A stretch of DNA of 64,000 nt from Methylocystis echinoides (GCF_027923385.1 NZ_BSEC01000001.1:756501-820500); one strand, 5' to 3'. Positions 10,338 to 19,141 are shown, counted from the stretch's first letter. The notes: a model not told the origin generated them from the sequence alone. Numbers and translations: made by a program.

Positions 10338-12680
10338 GTGGTCGCCTTGACCTTTCCCGTCCAGACGTCGGTCGTTGCGCGCGGCGCGAAGCAATTGGGG
10401 GTCACTGGCGCGGCTCGGGATCGCGTCGTCGCCGCGCTCGTCGCACTGACGGCGACAGCCGGGACGATGGCGCCGACACAAGCGCAGGCGCAGCAGTCGC
10501 TGCCGGCGATCAGCGTGGGCGCCGCGCCGCGCCATGCGGGCGTCAGAAGCGCGCCGGCCCGGCGGCCGGTCGCCGCCCCCCGCCCCGCCGCGTCGCCAGC
10601 GCTTGCGGCGCCGGCCACCCCTGCGCCATCCTCACCCGCGCCGGCATCGCCGCCGCCGCTGGGCGCCTTGCCTGTCGCCGCGAACCGCTTCGCGACCGTG
10701 CTGGTGGTTCCGCAGGAAGAACTGCGGCGGCTGCCGGGGGCGACCCTTGGCGATCTGCTCTTCGACAAGCCCGGCGTCACCGGATCGAGCTATGCGCCGG
10801 GCGCCGCCAGCCGTCCGGTGGTGCGCGGCCTCGACAATTACCGGGTGCGCGTTCAGGAGAACGGCCTGGGCGCGAGCGGCGCGTCGGAACTGGGCGAGGA
10901 TCATGGCGTGCCGCTCGATCCGCTCGGCGCCAACCGGGTCGAGGTCATTCGCGGTCCGGCGACGCTGCGCTGGGGTTCGGCGGCGATGGGCGGCGTCGTC
11001 AGCGTCGAGAACAACCGCATCCCCGACCGGCCGCCCTGCGCCGACGCCGCGCTGTTCAAGGATACGGGCTGCGCCACGATCGAGACCCGCGCCGCTGTCT
11101 CCACTGTCGAGGGCGCCCTCGAAAATTCGACGCTTCTCGACGCGGGGCGCGGAAACTTTCTCGTCCATGCGGACGCCACCGGCCGGCGCGCGGGCGATTA
11201 CGCCATCCCCGCCTATCCCTATCTCTTCCCGCCGGAGCCGCCCCCGCCGGTCTATGGGCGTCAGCCGAACACGGCCATGCGCATGGCGTCCGCCTCGCTT
11301 GGCGGGACCTATCTGTTCGACGCGGGACACGTCGGCGTTTCGGTGACGCAGTTCTACAGCCGCTATCACATCCCCGGCATCGAGCCTTCCGCGACCGACA
11401 CGCGCATCGACATGCGGCAGACGCGCATCGCCGCCAAGGGCGAGATGCGCCCGTCCTCCGACGCCGTGGAAAAGATCCGCTTCTGGTTCGGGCTCGCCGA
11501 TTACAAACACAATGAGCTCGCCAATATCGAGGGCCTCGACGGCGTCCAGCAGACTTTCACCAATCAGGAACTGGAGACGCGCGTCGAAACCCTGCTGAAG
11601 CCGGTCGCGCTTCCCGTTGGAACGCTGAAGACCTCCTTCGGCTTTCAGGGGACGCATCAGTTCCTGACCGCGCCGGGACAGGAGGGGGGGCTGTTCGATC
11701 CCAACCGGACCCGGAGCGTCGCCGGCTTCCTGTTTGGCGAACTGGCGTTCAACGACGCCCAGCGCGTGCAGCTTGCCGGGCGGCTCGAACATGCGCAGGC
11801 GACCGGCGCCATGCCGGACGTCCTGATCGACCCCGGCCTTTCACGCCCGCTTGACCGTCAGTTCACGCCGGCCAGCGGCGCCTTCGGCTTTCTCCAGAAT
11901 CTTCCGGGCGAGATGGTCGCGAGCGTGACCGCGCAATATGCGCAGCGCGCGCCGCGCGCGGCCGAGCTGTTTTCGCGCGGCCCGCATGAGGCGACCGGCA
12001 CTTTCGACATTGGCGACCCCAATCTCCGGATCGAGGGCGCCCGGACCTTGGAGATTGGCCTGCGCCGGGCGCCGGGTCCGTTCCGTTTCGAGGCGAGCCT
12101 GTTTCACACGGCCTTCGATCGCTTCATCTTCCGCAATCTGACGGGCGAAAGCTGCGAAACGAGCTTTGCAAGCTGCACGCCGTTCGGGGAGGGCGGGGAT
12201 CTCGTGCAGGCGTTCTACGCCCAGCGCAACGCGGTGTTTCGCGGCGGCGAATTCCAGAGCCAGCTCGACCTCGCGCCCCTCGCGGGCGGAACTTTCGGCG
12301 TTGAAAATCAGGCCGATCTCGTGCGGGCCAGTTTCACGGGCGGCGGAAATGTGCCCCGCATGCCGCCGGCCCGGCTTGGCGGCGGGTTTTTCTGGCGCGA
12401 CGCCAACTGGCTGGCGCGGGTCAATCTGCTGCACGCCTTCGCGCAGAACGCCATCGCCACGACGGGGGAAACGCCGACGAAGGGCTATGATCTGCTCAAG
12501 GCGGAACTGTCCTATCGGGTGATTTTCCCGCCCAACGCCGCGCCGGGGCGCGAGATGACGATCGGGCTGTCGGGAAACAACCTGCTCAATGCGGACATGC
12601 GCAACAGCGTCTCCTTCCGCAAGGACGAGGTGTTGCTGCCGGGGCGGAATCTGCGGGTTTTTGCAAATATTGTATTTTAG
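10338..12680 (+). CDS. TonB-dependent outer-membrane receptor, ZnuD-like (probable zinc uptake)
   Basis: 780 residues from a GTG start. A signal peptide (VVAALVALTATAGTMAPTQAQAQ) gives a mature N-terminus with a TonB-box-like LPAISVG, followed by a long Ala/Pro-rich linker and the plug domain. The plug signature PVVRGLDNYRVRVQENGLGA...LDPLGANRVEVIRGPATLRWGS is close to that of ZnuD receptors. The rest is a 22-strand beta barrel ending in NLRVFANIVF with a C-terminal Phe. The Zur-like operators directly upstream support zinc as the substrate. The start is awkward: there is no Shine-Dalgarno between the operator and GTG, so translation may be leaderless. A start at Met43 would remove the signal peptide. 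Confidence 0.88.
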   Translation: MVALTFPVQTSVVARGAKQLGVTGAARDRVVAALVALTATAGTMAPTQAQAQQSLPAISVGAAPRHAGVRSAPARRPVAAPRPAASPALAAPATPAPSSPAPASPPPLGALPVAANRFATVLVVPQEELRRLPGATLGDLLFDKPGVTGSSYAPGAASRPVVRGLDNYRVRVQENGLGASGASELGEDHGVPLDPLGANRVEVIRGPATLRWGSAAMGGVVSVENNRIPDRPPCADAALFKDTGCATIETRAAVSTVEGALENSTLLDAGRGNFLVHADATGRRAGDYAIPAYPYLFPPEPPPPVYGRQPNTAMRMASASLGGTYLFDAGHVGVSVTQFYSRYHIPGIEPSATDTRIDMRQTRIAAKGEMRPSSDAVEKIRFWFGLADYKHNELANIEGLDGVQQTFTNQELETRVETLLKPVALPVGTLKTSFGFQGTHQFLTAPGQEGGLFDPNRTRSVAGFLFGELAFNDAQRVQLAGRLEHAQATGAMPDVLIDPGLSRPLDRQFTPASGAFGFLQNLPGEMVASVTAQYAQRAPRAAELFSRGPHEATGTFDIGDPNLRIEGARTLEIGLRRAPGPFRFEASLFHTAFDRFIFRNLTGESCETSFASCTPFGEGGDLVQAFYAQRNAVFRGGEFQSQLDLAPLAGGTFGVENQADLVRASFTGGGNVPRMPPARLGGGFFWRDANWLARVNLLHAFAQNAIATTGETPTKGYDLLKAELSYRVIFPPNAAPGREMTIGLSGNNLLNADMRNSVSFRKDEVLLPGRNLRVFANIVF

Positions 12681-12928
12681 ATTCAGCGCGCTGCGAGGCT
12701 TCTCCCGGCCCCTCGACCGCTGCGGGGGAGAGCGGACGCGCGCCAGCGGGGAAGGCATGAAGACCCGCCGCCGCTTCCTCTCCCGCTATGGCCTGTCGCA
12801 AGCCGGGACGGGAAAAGCCGCCATCGCCGGCGCGGCGCACTTGATCCGCGGCCGGAAATTTGGCATACGCACGCCAACGAAAGCGCTGGGCGTATCCCGG
12901 CCGTTGTTCTATTGCCGAGGATAGAGAG

Positions 12929-13054
12929 ATGAAAGTCCGCAACTCGCTGAAGTCCCTGCGTTCGCGTCATCGCGACAACCAGATCGTGCGCCGCAAGGGC
13001 CGCGTTTACGTCATCAACAAGGTCCAGAAGCGCTACAAGGCGCGTCAGGGCTAA
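12929..13054 (+). CDS. rpmJ: 50S ribosomal protein L36 (cysteine-free form)
   Basis: 41 residues, [17 protein letters not shown] to YKARQG, highly basic, in the large ribosomal subunit. It lacks the four zinc-binding Cys/His residues of the classical L36, as is usual in alphaproteobacteria (the C-minus form). ATG 12929 is preceded by GAGG/AGAGAG. The gene is monocistronic, about 250 bp downstream of the ZnuD-like receptor, and is followed by a strong terminator at 13083. The 248-bp gap upstream shows no convincing gene. Confidence 0.97.
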   Translation: MKVRNSLKSLRSRHRDNQIVRRKGRVYVINKVQKRYKARQG

Positions 13055-13082
13055 GCCGCGCTCCGACTGCCGGAGACACGCA

Positions 13083-13125
13083 AAAAGCCGCGAGACCCCC
13101 GGTCTCGCGGCTTTTGCTTTTTCAC
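13083..13125. terminator. Strong bidirectional terminator after rpmJ
   Basis: Perfect 15-bp inverted repeat (13083-13097 with 13101-13115, CCC loop) with A-rich and T-rich flanks. It can terminate rpmJ on the plus strand and the convergent deacetylase-like gene on the minus strand. Confidence 0.9.
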
Positions 13126-14051
13126 GCGCCCATCAGCGCCTTCACATGGGCGGCGACGCTCCTGCTGAGGCCTTCCAGATCATAGCCGCCTTCGAGCAGC
13201 GACACGACGCGGCCGCCGCATTTGCGGTCGGCGATGTCCATCAGCCGCTTGGTCGCCTCGCTGAAATCCGCCTCGTTCAGGCGCAGCCCGCCGAGCGGGT
13301 CGCGCTCATGGGCGTCGAACCCGGCCGAGATCAGGATCAGATCGGGGCCGAAGTCACGCAGGCGCGGCAGGACCCGATCCGCCAGCGCCTCCTGAAAGGC
13401 GTCCCCTGCCGCGCCGGCGCGCAAGGGGGCGTTGACGATGGTGCCGTGCTCGCCGGTCTCACTGGGCCCGCCGGTGCCGGGATAGAAGGGCGCCTGATGG
13501 AGCGAGCAGAACATCACGCTGCCGTCGGCCCAGAAAATATCCTGCGTGCCATTGCCATGATGCACGTCGAAATCGACGATGGCGACGCGCTCGGCGCCAT
13601 GGGCGGCCTGGGCGTGGCGCGCGGCGATGGCGACATTGTTGACGAAGCAGAATCCCATCGGATTGCGCACGCCCGCGTGATGGCCCGGCGGCCGCGTCGC
13701 GACGAAAGCCGTGTCCGCTTCGCCGCGCATGATTTCATCCACCGCGGCCACCGCGCCGCCGGCCGAGCGCCACACGGCTTCGAGCGTCTTCGGACACATC
13801 ACCGTGTCGCTGTCGAGGGCGGCGTAGGCCTCGCGCGGCTGCGCTTCCTCGAGCGCGGCGAGATAGCTCTCGGGATGCACGCGGATGAGCGCCTCGGCCG
13901 CCGCGCGTGGCGCCTCGACGCGGGTGAGAAACTGAAAAGCCTCTGCTTCGAGCGCTGTTTCGATGGCGCGCAAGCGGTCCGGGCGCTCCGGATGGCCCGG
14001 ACCCATTTCATGCGCAAGGCCGCTCGCATGCGTGAAGAGAAGGGTTTTCAC
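13122..14051 (-). CDS. Histone deacetylase family protein (acetylpolyamine/acetoin utilisation type)
   Basis: 309 residues of the zinc-dependent arginase/deacetylase fold. Active-site motifs are RPPGHHAGVRNPMGFCF with tandem His124-His125, the zinc-binding IVDFDVHHGNGTQDIF (Asp160, Asp162, His164), and ISAGFDAHERDPLGG with a further Asp ligand. Bacterial members hydrolyse acetyl-lysine, acetylpolyamines or related amides; the exact substrate cannot be read here. The full set of catalytic residues indicates an active enzyme. It is convergent with rpmJ and divergent from the L,D-transpeptidase gene at 14314. Confidence 0.93.
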   Translation of the reverse strand: MKTLLFTHASGLAHEMGPGHPERPDRLRAIETALEAEAFQFLTRVEAPRAAAEALIRVHPESYLAALEEAQPREAYAALDSDTVMCPKTLEAVWRSAGGAVAAVDEIMRGEADTAFVATRPPGHHAGVRNPMGFCFVNNVAIAARHAQAAHGAERVAIVDFDVHHGNGTQDIFWADGSVMFCSLHQAPFYPGTGGPSETGEHGTIVNAPLRAGAAGDAFQEALADRVLPRLRDFGPDLILISAGFDAHERDPLGGLRLNEADFSEATKRLMDIADRKCGGRVVSLLEGGYDLEGLSRSVAAHVKALMGA

Positions 14052-14313
14052 CAGCCCGCCGCTCTATCGGCCGCGACTCGCGGCGTCCTTGTTTTTATTG
14101 GGCGGATTTTCGTTCATGTCCATGACAAATGAAAGTCTGCGCCCCGAAAAGGCCGCGCCAGAGGTCGCGCGTCGCCCCAATCTTTGCCGTGGCGCCCCAG
14201 CAACACCGGGAGAAATTCGGACATGAGGCGCTTTGGAGGCGGATGGAGTCGGGCAAGATCGTGGTAATCACTCTTTCAACCTTCTTAATTCTGGCGGCGG
14301 AAAGGAGCTTGTG

Positions 14314-14925
14314 ATGAGGCTTGGTAAATTAATTCCTATTTCGGTCGCTACGTTGGCGCTCGCGGGCTGCTACGGCGCCGGCGCGCGTCTGCCCGATCCG
14401 AAGATGTCCGCCCGCGACGCCGAATTTCTTGCTCTCGCGCCGCAGGCGCAGGTGAGCGCCGAGTTCGACCGCTATCTGGTGGACTACAAGACCAGCGAGC
14501 CTGTCGGCACGATCGTCGTCGATTCGCGCGCCCACCTGCTCTATTACGTCATGGCGGGCGGCAAGGCGGTGCGCTATGGCGTCGCGACGGGACAGGACGC
14601 GATGGGCTGGACCGGCCGCGCCTATGTCGGCGGCATGCAGGAATGGCCGCGCTGGATTCCGCCCAAGGACATGCTCGAGCGCTGGCCCCATCTCCAGCCG
14701 ACGGCCGACGCCGGCGGTCTGCCCGGCGGCCCCGACAATCCGCTCGGCTCGCGCGCCCTCTATCTCTATCAGGACGGCAAGGACACGCTGTATCGCATCC
14801 ACGGCACCAATGAGCCGGAGAAGATCGGTCAGGGCGTGTCGTCGGGCTGCATCCGCATGCGCGACATCGACGCCATCGACCTTTACAACCGCGTGAAGGT
14901 CGGCACCAAGGTCGTCGTGATCTGA
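14314..14925 (+). CDS. L,D-transpeptidase lipoprotein (ErfK/YbiS/YcfS/YnhG family)
   Basis: 203 residues from ATG 14314. The N-terminus MRLGKLIPISVATLALAGC is a lipoprotein signal with lipobox LALAGC, so the protein should be anchored through Cys19. The YkuD catalytic domain ends with IHGTNEPEKIGQGVSSGCIRM, giving catalytic His163 and Cys179. It should form 3-3 peptidoglycan cross-links or attach proteins to peptidoglycan. Upstream in-frame codons to 14233 lack any signal character, so the internal ATG is preferred. A second, YcbB-type L,D-transpeptidase is at 24747. An 11-bp hairpin follows at 14971. Confidence 0.93.
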   Translation: MRLGKLIPISVATLALAGCYGAGARLPDPKMSARDAEFLALAPQAQVSAEFDRYLVDYKTSEPVGTIVVDSRAHLLYYVMAGGKAVRYGVATGQDAMGWTGRAYVGGMQEWPRWIPPKDMLERWPHLQPTADAGGLPGGPDNPLGSRALYLYQDGKDTLYRIHGTNEPEKIGQGVSSGCIRMRDIDAIDLYNRVKVGTKVVVI

Positions 14926-14970
14926 GGCGACGACGACCTTTTTCCGCGTGGCGAGAACCAAGGCGACCAG

Positions 14971-15003
14971 GCAATCCAGAGTCTTGATGAGGCTCTGGAT
15001 TGC
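14971..15003. repeat. Hairpin GCAATCCAGAG/CTCTGGATTGC
   Basis: Perfect 11-bp inverted repeat with an 11-base loop, 45 bp after the L,D-transpeptidase stop. Its arms share the CAATCCAG/CTGGATTG core with the repeat at 59951-60033, so it may be a shorter member of that family. It may also act as a terminator. Confidence 0.6.
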
Positions 15004-15159
15004 TTTGCGTCACGGAACTACGAAAAATTTTCCACAAGCTTGACGACTATTTAAGGAACGACATCGACGGAACGGCGTTATCCGGCCGTGACGACGAGGG
15101 GCCGTCGCCATTTCAAATACGATTTTATTTTCACTGAAATCGAGGGGCAGGAGGGCAGG

Positions 15160-15288
15160 ATGCGCAAGTCGACTCTTTTTGGAATCGTTCTCTTATTGCT
15201 GGCCGCGAGTTTCGCGAGCGCCGGGTCGTTTTTCAAACCCGCTGACAGCGACGAAGACTTCTGTTTCGGCTACGCGATCTGCGAATAG
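15160..15288 (+). CDS. Small secreted peptide of unknown function (42 aa)
   Basis: MRKSTLFGIVLLLLAASFASA is a textbook signal peptide with cleavage near residue 21, leaving a roughly 21-residue acidic mature peptide (GSFFKPADSDEDFCFGYAICE) with two cysteines five residues apart. A strong ribosome-binding site (GGAGGGCAGG) precedes ATG 15160, the main reason to believe the gene. There is no recognised family. It stands alone between the hairpin at 14971 and the convergent membrane protein, which ends 4 bp beyond its stop. Confidence 0.6.
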   Translation: MRKSTLFGIVLLLLAASFASAGSFFKPADSDEDFCFGYAICE

Positions 15289-15292
15289 GAGC

Positions 15293-15859
15293 CTAACCTC
15301 TCGGCCGTTGCCGAACCGCGTCACGCAGCCGGGCGATCCGGCGCTTCAGTTCCCCACCATCCCGGACCATTAAGGTCTGCGCCTGGTCGCGGATGCGGTT
15401 CCATGCCGTGAGCGCCTGTAATTTGAAGGGTTTCACCATCAGCGTCGCCCAGGCGCGAATGTCGAGGACGATGGAGTAAAGGCGCGCGAACCACGCCATC
15501 TGCAACAGCTTGTCGCGGCAGATGTCGAACAGGAAGGCCTCGACGCCGAGCGTCAGCGATTTGACGAGAAAGATGAAGATGATCCCCGTGACGACGTGGC
15601 CCTGTCCGAGCAGCGCCACCGCCGCGAGTTTGAAGGGCAGGACGCCGATCATCGGAATGGCGAAAAGCGCCAGCGTCATCTGCGGGGAGAGAGGCTCGAC
15701 GCGCGCCTTGAGCCACGACTCGAAACGCTCCAGCCCAAGCAGCCGTTCGAGCTGGCGCAGCCACTCTTTCACATGATCCCAGATCCAGCTCTCGATCAGG
15801 AAGAGGATCGCGAGCGTGAACCAGAAGAACTCGGCAAGGCGCTGCTTTAGCTGTTCCAT
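15293..15859 (-). CDS. Membrane protein of unknown function
   Basis: 188 residues, not recognised. Three hydrophobic segments are visible: FFWFTLAILFLIESWIW (11-27), LALFAIPMIGVLPFKLAAVALLG (about 63-85) and VVTGIIFIFLVKSLTLGVEAFLF (about 89-111). They are followed by an amphipathic, strongly basic C-terminal tail (KRRIARLRDAVRQRPRG). Tryptophans flank the first segment. Predicted inner-membrane protein with a cytoplasmic basic tail. Downstream of lpdA on the same strand but separated from it by about 150 bp of repeat sequence. Confidence 0.75.
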   Translation of the reverse strand: MEQLKQRLAEFFWFTLAILFLIESWIWDHVKEWLRQLERLLGLERFESWLKARVEPLSPQMTLALFAIPMIGVLPFKLAAVALLGQGHVVTGIIFIFLVKSLTLGVEAFLFDICRDKLLQMAWFARLYSIVLDIRAWATLMVKPFKLQALTAWNRIRDQAQTLMVRDGGELKRRIARLRDAVRQRPRG

Positions 15860-15889
15860 GGGCTCTCCTTGGAGAGTTTCTCCAAGCGG

Positions 15890-15992
15890 AGAGCTCCCTC
15901 CCTGTGACTCCCCGCTTCGCGGAGGAGACGACGCTCATCGGGGAGAATAACACTCCGCTCCCTCTCCCGCGAAGCTGGCGAGGGGGGAGGGG
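15890..15992. repeat. Diverged C/G-rich intergenic repeat
   Basis: Between lpdA and the membrane protein gene. It shares CTCCCTCTCCCGCGAAGC and the terminal G-rich tract with the 118-bp repeats at 2478 and 56419, but the central part has diverged. Non-coding. Confidence 0.5.
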
Positions 15993-16010
15993 GATCTGAT
16001 CCGCGCCGCG

Positions 16011-17423
16011 TCAGATATGGATCGGCCGCTTGAGCACGGCGAGCGCCGCTTCCTTCATCGCTTCGGACATGGTCGGATGCGCATGACAGGTGCGCGCGAG
16101 ATCTTCCGACGAACCTGAGAACTCCATCAGCACCGTCGCTTCCGCAATCAATTCGCCAGCGCCCGCGCCGAGAATATGCACGCCGAGCACGCGGTCGGTG
16201 ACCGCGTCGGCGATGATCTTCACGAAGCCGTCGGTTTCCCGATTGGCGCGCGCGCGGCCGTTCGCCGAGAAGGGGAATTTGCCCACGGCGATGGTGAGCC
16301 CCTTCGCCTTCGCTTCTTCCTCGGTGATTCCGACGGAGGCGACTTCCGGCGCGGTGTAAACAACGCCCGGAATCACATTGTAATTCACATGGCCCGCCTC
16401 TCCCGCGAGGATCTCGGCGACCGCGACGCCTTCATCCTCGGCCTTGTGGGCCAGCATCGGCCCGCGCACCACGTCGCCGATGGCGTAGACGCCCGCGACA
16501 TTGGTTGCGAAATGGTCGTCGATGACGATGCGTCCGCGCTCCAGAACGACGCCCGCCTCCTCGAGCCCGAGGCCCTGCGTATAGGGAATGCGCCCCGTGG
16601 CGATCAGCACGACATCGGCCGCAATCTTGTCCGACGTCGCGCCGTCGACGGAAGACCAGGAGACGCTCACGCCGTCACCCTCGCGGGTGACGCCCGTGAC
16701 CTTCGACGCGAGCTTGAAGGCGAAGCCCTGCTTTTCGAGGATTTTCTGGAAGCGGGTCGCCACTTCGAGGTCGAAGCCCGGCAGCACGCGGTCGAGATAT
16801 TCGATGGCCGTCACCTGCGCGCCGAGCCGGCGCCAGACGGAGCCGAGTTCGAGACCGATCACGCCCGCGCCGATCACGACGAGTTTTTGCGGAACCTTCT
16901 CCAGCGCCAGCGCGCCGGTGGAGGAGACGATCACTTTCTCGTCGATCTCGATCGCCGCGCTGGCGGCGTCGCGCAGCGGCGCGACGGCGGAGCCGGTGGC
17001 GATGACGACATTCTTCGTCTCGAGCGTCTGAACGGCGCCGTCCGGCCCGGTCACCGACACCTTGCCGGGGCCGGCGAGGCGTCCGACGCCGCGAAAGCCA
17101 TCGACCTTGTTCTTCTTGAACAGATAGGCGACGCCCGCGACATTGGCGCCGACCGTGTCGGCCTTGTGCTTCATCATCGCCGGCAGATCGAGGCGCGGCG
17201 GATCGACGATGACGCCGAGCGGCGCAAGGCCGTGCCCAGCCTCGTCGAACATGTGCGAGGCGTGCAGCAGCGCCTTGGACGGGATGCAGCCGACGTTCAG
17301 GCAGGTCCCGCCATAGGTCGCGTCTTTTTCGACGACGGCGGTTTTCAGGCCCAGTTGGGCGGCCCGGATCGCGCAGACATAGCCGCCCGGCCCGGAGCCG
17401 ATCACGATGAGATCATAGGTCAT
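16011..17423 (-). CDS. lpdA: Dihydrolipoyl dehydrogenase
   Basis: E3 flavoprotein of 2-oxo-acid dehydrogenase complexes, reoxidising dihydrolipoamide with NAD+. At 470 residues it is full length. It has an N-terminal FAD-binding GSGPGGY motif, the redox-active disulfide Cys41-Cys46 in GGTCLNVGCIPSK, an NAD-binding GAGVIGLELGSVWRRLG segment, and the C-terminal HAHPTMSEAMKEA motif carrying the catalytic His. No E1 or E2 genes are adjacent, so the complex it serves is encoded elsewhere or this copy is shared. Followed downstream by repeat sequence. Confidence 0.97.
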   Translation of the reverse strand: MTYDLIVIGSGPGGYVCAIRAAQLGLKTAVVEKDATYGGTCLNVGCIPSKALLHASHMFDEAGHGLAPLGVIVDPPRLDLPAMMKHKADTVGANVAGVAYLFKKNKVDGFRGVGRLAGPGKVSVTGPDGAVQTLETKNVVIATGSAVAPLRDAASAAIEIDEKVIVSSTGALALEKVPQKLVVIGAGVIGLELGSVWRRLGAQVTAIEYLDRVLPGFDLEVATRFQKILEKQGFAFKLASKVTGVTREGDGVSVSWSSVDGATSDKIAADVVLIATGRIPYTQGLGLEEAGVVLERGRIVIDDHFATNVAGVYAIGDVVRGPMLAHKAEDEGVAVAEILAGEAGHVNYNVIPGVVYTAPEVASVGITEEEAKAKGLTIAVGKFPFSANGRARANRETDGFVKIIADAVTDRVLGVHILGAGAGELIAEATVLMEFSGSSEDLARTCHAHPTMSEAMKEAALAVLKRPIHI

Positions 17424-17466
17424 GAACGCCGCTCTTCAAAAATGGCGCCGGAAGGCGCAACGCGCC

Positions 17467-17895
17467 TCAGCCAGCCGCCCAGACGAAGATGAGAAGTCCC
17501 GCGACGCCGATCGCCGTCAAGCCGATTTCCAGCTTGCCCCACAGATCGATCACCTTGCGCGCGTCATGCGCCGCATCGGCGCCGATGAGGCCGAGGATGC
17601 GGTTGTTGAGCGGCACGATCGCGAGATAGGTGTAGGGCCAGGACGCCAGCATGACGAGCGCGCCGAGCGCCCAGCGCAGATCGTTGAGCTCGCGATAGGC
17701 GATGAAGCCGAATAATGCGGCAAGCGCCGCCAGTCCGGCGAGCACAATGAAGCCGCGATGGTCCGAGGGCTCCCATTCCTTGATGAGCGCCTCGTCCGAG
17801 AGCGCAAGGCGCGCCGGCTGTTCGACGTAATTGACGTAAAGCGACGCGCCGGTGAAAGCCCCCGCCGCAGCGAGCGCAAGCGAACCAATGATCAT
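17467..17895 (-). CDS. DUF1772-like integral membrane protein
   Basis: 142 residues from ATG 17895. It has four hydrophobic segments: residues 1-20 (MIIGSLALAAAGAFTGASLYV), about 48-66 (FIVLAGLAALAALFGFIAY), about 72-92 and 121-141. Conserved charged residues lie in NYVEQPAR and PLNNRILGL, the pattern of the DUF1772/anthrone-oxygenase-like family. No enzymatic function can be inferred. Upstream in-frame sequence to 18003 is repeat-like and lacks membrane character, so it is not included. It begins about 180 bp downstream of the GSCFA gene's stop on the same strand. Confidence 0.8.
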   Translation of the reverse strand: MIIGSLALAAAGAFTGASLYVNYVEQPARLALSDEALIKEWEPSDHRGFIVLAGLAALAALFGFIAYRELNDLRWALGALVMLASWPYTYLAIVPLNNRILGLIGADAAHDARKVIDLWGKLEIGLTAIGVAGLLIFVWAAG

Positions 17896-18030
17896 TGTTT
17901 CTTTCCCATGATGAAATGTGTCCCCTCTCGCCGCCTGCTGCGGAGCGAGGGCCAAGGTGAGGGGCAAAGCCGCCGCACGGCGCGGCGAATTGCGTGGATG
18001 CAAACAAGGCGTCGATACTGTCGCCTTGCC

Positions 18031-18073
18031 CCTCGCCCAAACCCGCTCCCCGTTGCGCGGGGAGAGGGCGAGG
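18031..18073. repeat. C/G-rich palindromic intergenic element
   Basis: CCTCGCCC (18031-18038) pairs with GGGCGAGG (18066-18073), with an inner CTCCCCG/CGGGGAG pair. It lies immediately before the GSCFA gene's stop codon and may act as its terminator. Confidence 0.5.
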
Positions 18074-18076
18074 TTG

Positions 18077-19141
18077 TCAGGCCGACTCGATTGCTTCCTC
18101 GTCGCAGATGACGCGGGCGTTGGCGTCCGCCTCTCCCGCCACGTCGACCTTGAGCGCCCGCACCGCCGTTTCCTCGCGGGCGCGGTCGGTGAAGTGATCG
18201 AAGAACATCTTCATCGTGCGATCGATGCCATGCGGATTGATGCGCCTTGTATCCTCCCGATAGAAGCGCGCCGCATTGGGCGAGACATTCACAAGATCGT
18301 AGGAGGGGAAATAGGCGATGTTCGGCCGCGCGCGCACCACTTCGTCGGCGGCGGCGCGCAGGATCGACTTCACCGCCACATTGGAGACGACGACGTGCCG
18401 GTCCTCGTAAGTGGCGATGATGCCCACCGGCGAGACGCTCAGCACGATGCGCACCTTGGGATTGATCGCGCGCATGCGGTCCACGGCGAAGATGAAGTCG
18501 CGGACGACCTCGCTCACCGTCATATTGTAGAACTCGTAGACGTTCTCGTCCCACGTTCCGCCGGCGACGCCGGGGGCGAGCTGGAGGATCGCGCCGTCTT
18601 CCTTGTGGCGCCATGTCTCGGTGTGGCCAAAGGTGAAGACGAAAACATCCATCGTCTCCATCATGTGGCGCACGGCGGCGAGATGGCTCTCGCGATCGGC
18701 CCGCATGGCCTCGAGCGTCTCGAAGCCCTCCGGTTCGATGCGCGGCCGGAAGGGATCGACGAAGCGGCCGTCCTCGGGACGGGTCCAGTAATCGAGCGTC
18801 GGCTTGAAGTCGCCATAGGCGCGCTCGATCAACTGGCGGAACTGCGCAGTCGTGTAGATGTTGCCGTAGCGGCAGGAATACATCGAGTAATTGCGGTGCA
18901 GCGCCTCCTCGGCCGACATGCCCTCCGGCGGCTTCTCGGCGAGGTAATAGGTGTAGCCGCTGGTTTGCAGGCGATGCGCGATTTCCTGCGCGAAGCAGCT
19001 CCCGCCCGTGGCCACCCGGTCCTCGCGGGCGATCTTGAAGGGCGTCGTCAGCACCGGGTCGATGGCGAATGGCGGCAACCCGGTCACAGCCTTGCGCCAG
19101 AAGCGATGGTCGGGTAGGGAGCTATAGGGATTGTCCGCCAC
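18077..19141 (-). CDS. GSCFA domain protein
   Basis: 354 residues. The family-defining TGGSCFAQE lies at about residues 45-53, the oxyanion-type nucleophile block of this SGNH/GDSL-hydrolase-related family. Further blocks are FTFGHTETWRH (about 171-181), VLSVSPVGIIATYEDRHVV and NPHGIDRTM near the end. Members are found in surface-polysaccharide and glycan modification contexts, but the substrate is unknown. No signal peptide, so it is probably cytoplasmic. It is divergent from the WcbI-like gene at 19311 with 169 bp between the starts, suggesting a shared control region and related roles. Confidence 0.88.
   Translation of the reverse strand: MADNPYSSLPDHRFWRKAVTGLPPFAIDPVLTTPFKIAREDRVATGGSCFAQEIAHRLQTSGYTYYLAEKPPEGMSAEEALHRNYSMYSCRYGNIYTTAQFRQLIERAYGDFKPTLDYWTRPEDGRFVDPFRPRIEPEGFETLEAMRADRESHLAAVRHMMETMDVFVFTFGHTETWRHKEDGAILQLAPGVAGGTWDENVYEFYNMTVSEVVRDFIFAVDRMRAINPKVRIVLSVSPVGIIATYEDRHVVVSNVAVKSILRAAADEVVRARPNIAYFPSYDLVNVSPNAARFYREDTRRINPHGIDRTMKMFFDHFTDRAREETAVRALKVDVAGEADANARVICDEEAIESA

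Noticed and set aside
12757..12924. Small plus-strand frame between the receptor gene and rpmJ
   Set aside because: Arg-rich, no signal or family and no convincing conservation cue; overlaps the likely rpmJ promoter region.
14116..14226. Small frame (MSMTNESLRPEK...) in the deacetylase/L,D-transpeptidase gap
   Set aside because: No ribosome-binding site or family, and it sits where two divergent promoters are expected.
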